A stretch of DNA of 5,926 nt from an uncultured bacterium (GTDB lineage: Bacteria; Patescibacteria; JAEDAM01; Absconditabacterales; Absconditicoccaceae): assembly GCA_903904545.1 (NCBI GenBank), contig CAIVDB010000005.1, forward strand, positions 1 to 5,926, in the 5' to 3' direction. Within the stretch, counting starts at the first letter, position 1; every line of letters begins with the position of its first letter. The position numbers and the translations under genes are program-made. The notes beneath the pieces were generated by a model, which searched no databases, was not told where the DNA came from, and saw only the letters and a program-made list of their open reading frames with translations. Positions 4,936 to 5,926 of the stretch are shown piece after piece.

Positions 4936-5926
4936 CTATCCACTACAACTTGCACATTCTTTGACATCTAAACTCATACTTCTGACATAATAGATGGTCT
5001 TGATGCCTTGTTCTCGTGCTTGGAAATAATATCCAAAGAGCTCTTGTGGCGAGACTTGCGCAGGATCGATGATTCGTTCAAATGAGATGGATTGATCAAT
5101 TCGCTTTTGTATTCATGAGATCATATTGATGACTTCTGGCATTTTCATGTGGGCATATTCCTTATAATATCGCATATTTTTGGTGCTGAGTTTTGGTGCG
5201 ACATTGACAGAGGGTGCGATGCTATTTGTTTCCACAAAATATTTTCTATAGATAGGAAGCAGTCAGGCAGTCGTACCTACCACGAGTGATGTAGACGTAT
5301 TCGGAGCAGGGGAGAGATGATATCCAAATCTGACTCCATACTTTCTTATCTCTTGGATAAGTTCTCCTCGTTTTTCTTTGAGCTGGGTATGATGCGTGAG
5401 ATAGTCTTCATCTTTACCAAATAAGATTCCCTTAGACCAATCGCTTCATTCGAAGAGTTCGTACTTTCCTCTTTCTTGAGCTAAATCTTTGGATGCTTTG
5501 ATAGTATGATAGGCATAGTGTTCAAATAATCCTTCGACGTGATCTTTTGCAAAAGGACTATCGTAGATCATATTGTTGGTAGCGAGATACTCTGCGAGTC
5601 CGAGGAATCCTAGTCCCACACTTCTATATCTCTTTGCTGTAATTTCTGATTCTTTGACGGGATAGAAGTTGAGCGTGATGACGTTGTCCAATATTCTCAT
5701 AGCAATAGGGATGATTTCCTCCATTTCTTCTTGTGTGTGTACTTTGGCTACATTGATAGAAGCAAGGTTACAGACCACAGTATCTCCTGCTTGATAGGAG
5801 ATAGATACTTTCCCATTTTCTTCTGTTTCCTGGATAAACTTAGAAGGGGAAGTATTCTGTGCTATCTCAGTACAGAGTTGAGAAGAATAAATATTTCAGC
5901 TGTGTTTATTGGGGTTGGTTTTGTTG
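4936..5926 (-). CDS. nrdA: Ribonucleoside-diphosphate reductase, large (alpha, R1) subunit NrdA, C-terminal part
   Basis: R1 reduces ribonucleoside diphosphates to deoxy forms in the cytosol, using a thiyl radical generated through NrdB. Only the last 329 residues are inside; the N-terminus (ATP cone, first active-site Cys) lies beyond the right edge. Visible: NPNKHSGNIYSSQLCTEI with thiyl-radical Cys (C18 of the fragment) and E20, the redox partner Cys in VVCNLASINVA (C52), SPAPNTSTS, IQKRIDQSIS, the radical-transfer pair YY (312-313), and a C-terminal ECASCSG with the CxxC that shuttles electrons from thioredoxin or glutaredoxin. TGA codons at 5896-5898, 5446-5448, 5263-5265 and 5113-5115 give glycines; the first falls in the conserved SGN before the active-site Cys. 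About 4 of 19 glycines use TGA. The residue two before the active-site Cys is Gln where Asn (N437 in E. coli) is expected. Stop is TAG. Confidence 0.96.

Noticed and set aside
1..5926. CRISPR array, transposase or integrase
   Set aside because: No regularly spaced repeat-spacer pattern and no recombinase motif were seen on either strand.

Overview
The window reads as a piece of a Patescibacteria (CPR) genome from the group that uses UGA as a glycine codon (Absconditabacteria/SR1 or Gracilibacteria, translation table 25). The main evidence is direct. Four of the six genes look broken under the standard code, but each becomes one full-length, recognisable protein when in-frame TGA is read as Gly. 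There are eleven such TGA codons, and several fall where the protein family has a glycine. Every gene ends in TAA or TAG, never TGA. The AT-rich bases, short low-complexity spacers and GC-rich palindromic repeats also fit CPR genomes. The sequence alone does not separate Absconditabacteria from Gracilibacteria.

Layout: bases 1-169 are low-complexity spacer. folD (170-1111, + strand) encodes the bifunctional methylene-tetrahydrofolate dehydrogenase/cyclohydrolase. Bases 1112-1588 carry no credible gene but hold an exact-period 60-bp tandem duplication, several hairpins and a degenerate copy of a GC-rich palindrome. Everything after that is on the - strand, in transcription order: nrdA (ribonucleotide reductase large subunit, entering from the right edge, 3' end at 4936), an NfsB-type nitroreductase (4778-4131), a Bcp/PrxQ peroxiredoxin (4034-3582), an AhpC-type 2-Cys peroxiredoxin (3485-2892) and nrdB (ribonucleotide reductase small subunit, 2629-1589). 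folD and nrdB converge on the repeat-rich spacer.

Functionally the block combines deoxynucleotide synthesis (class I ribonucleotide reductase NrdA/NrdB, with a tyrosyl-radical-type small subunit), one-carbon supply for nucleotide synthesis (FolD), and thiol or flavin redox enzymes. The two reductase subunits are not adjacent: three redox enzymes lie between them. The gaps between the - strand genes (96 to 262 bases) contain hairpins and palindromes, so they may be separate transcription units rather than one tight operon. None of the five visible starts has an obvious Shine-Dalgarno sequence.

I found no CRISPR array, transposase, rRNA or tRNA. The tRNA-Gly that would read UGA is not in the window. 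The most notable content is the recoding, an apparent Asn-to-Gln change next to the NrdA active-site cysteine, and several small repeat or palindrome elements in the spacers. I see no clearly new multi-gene system.
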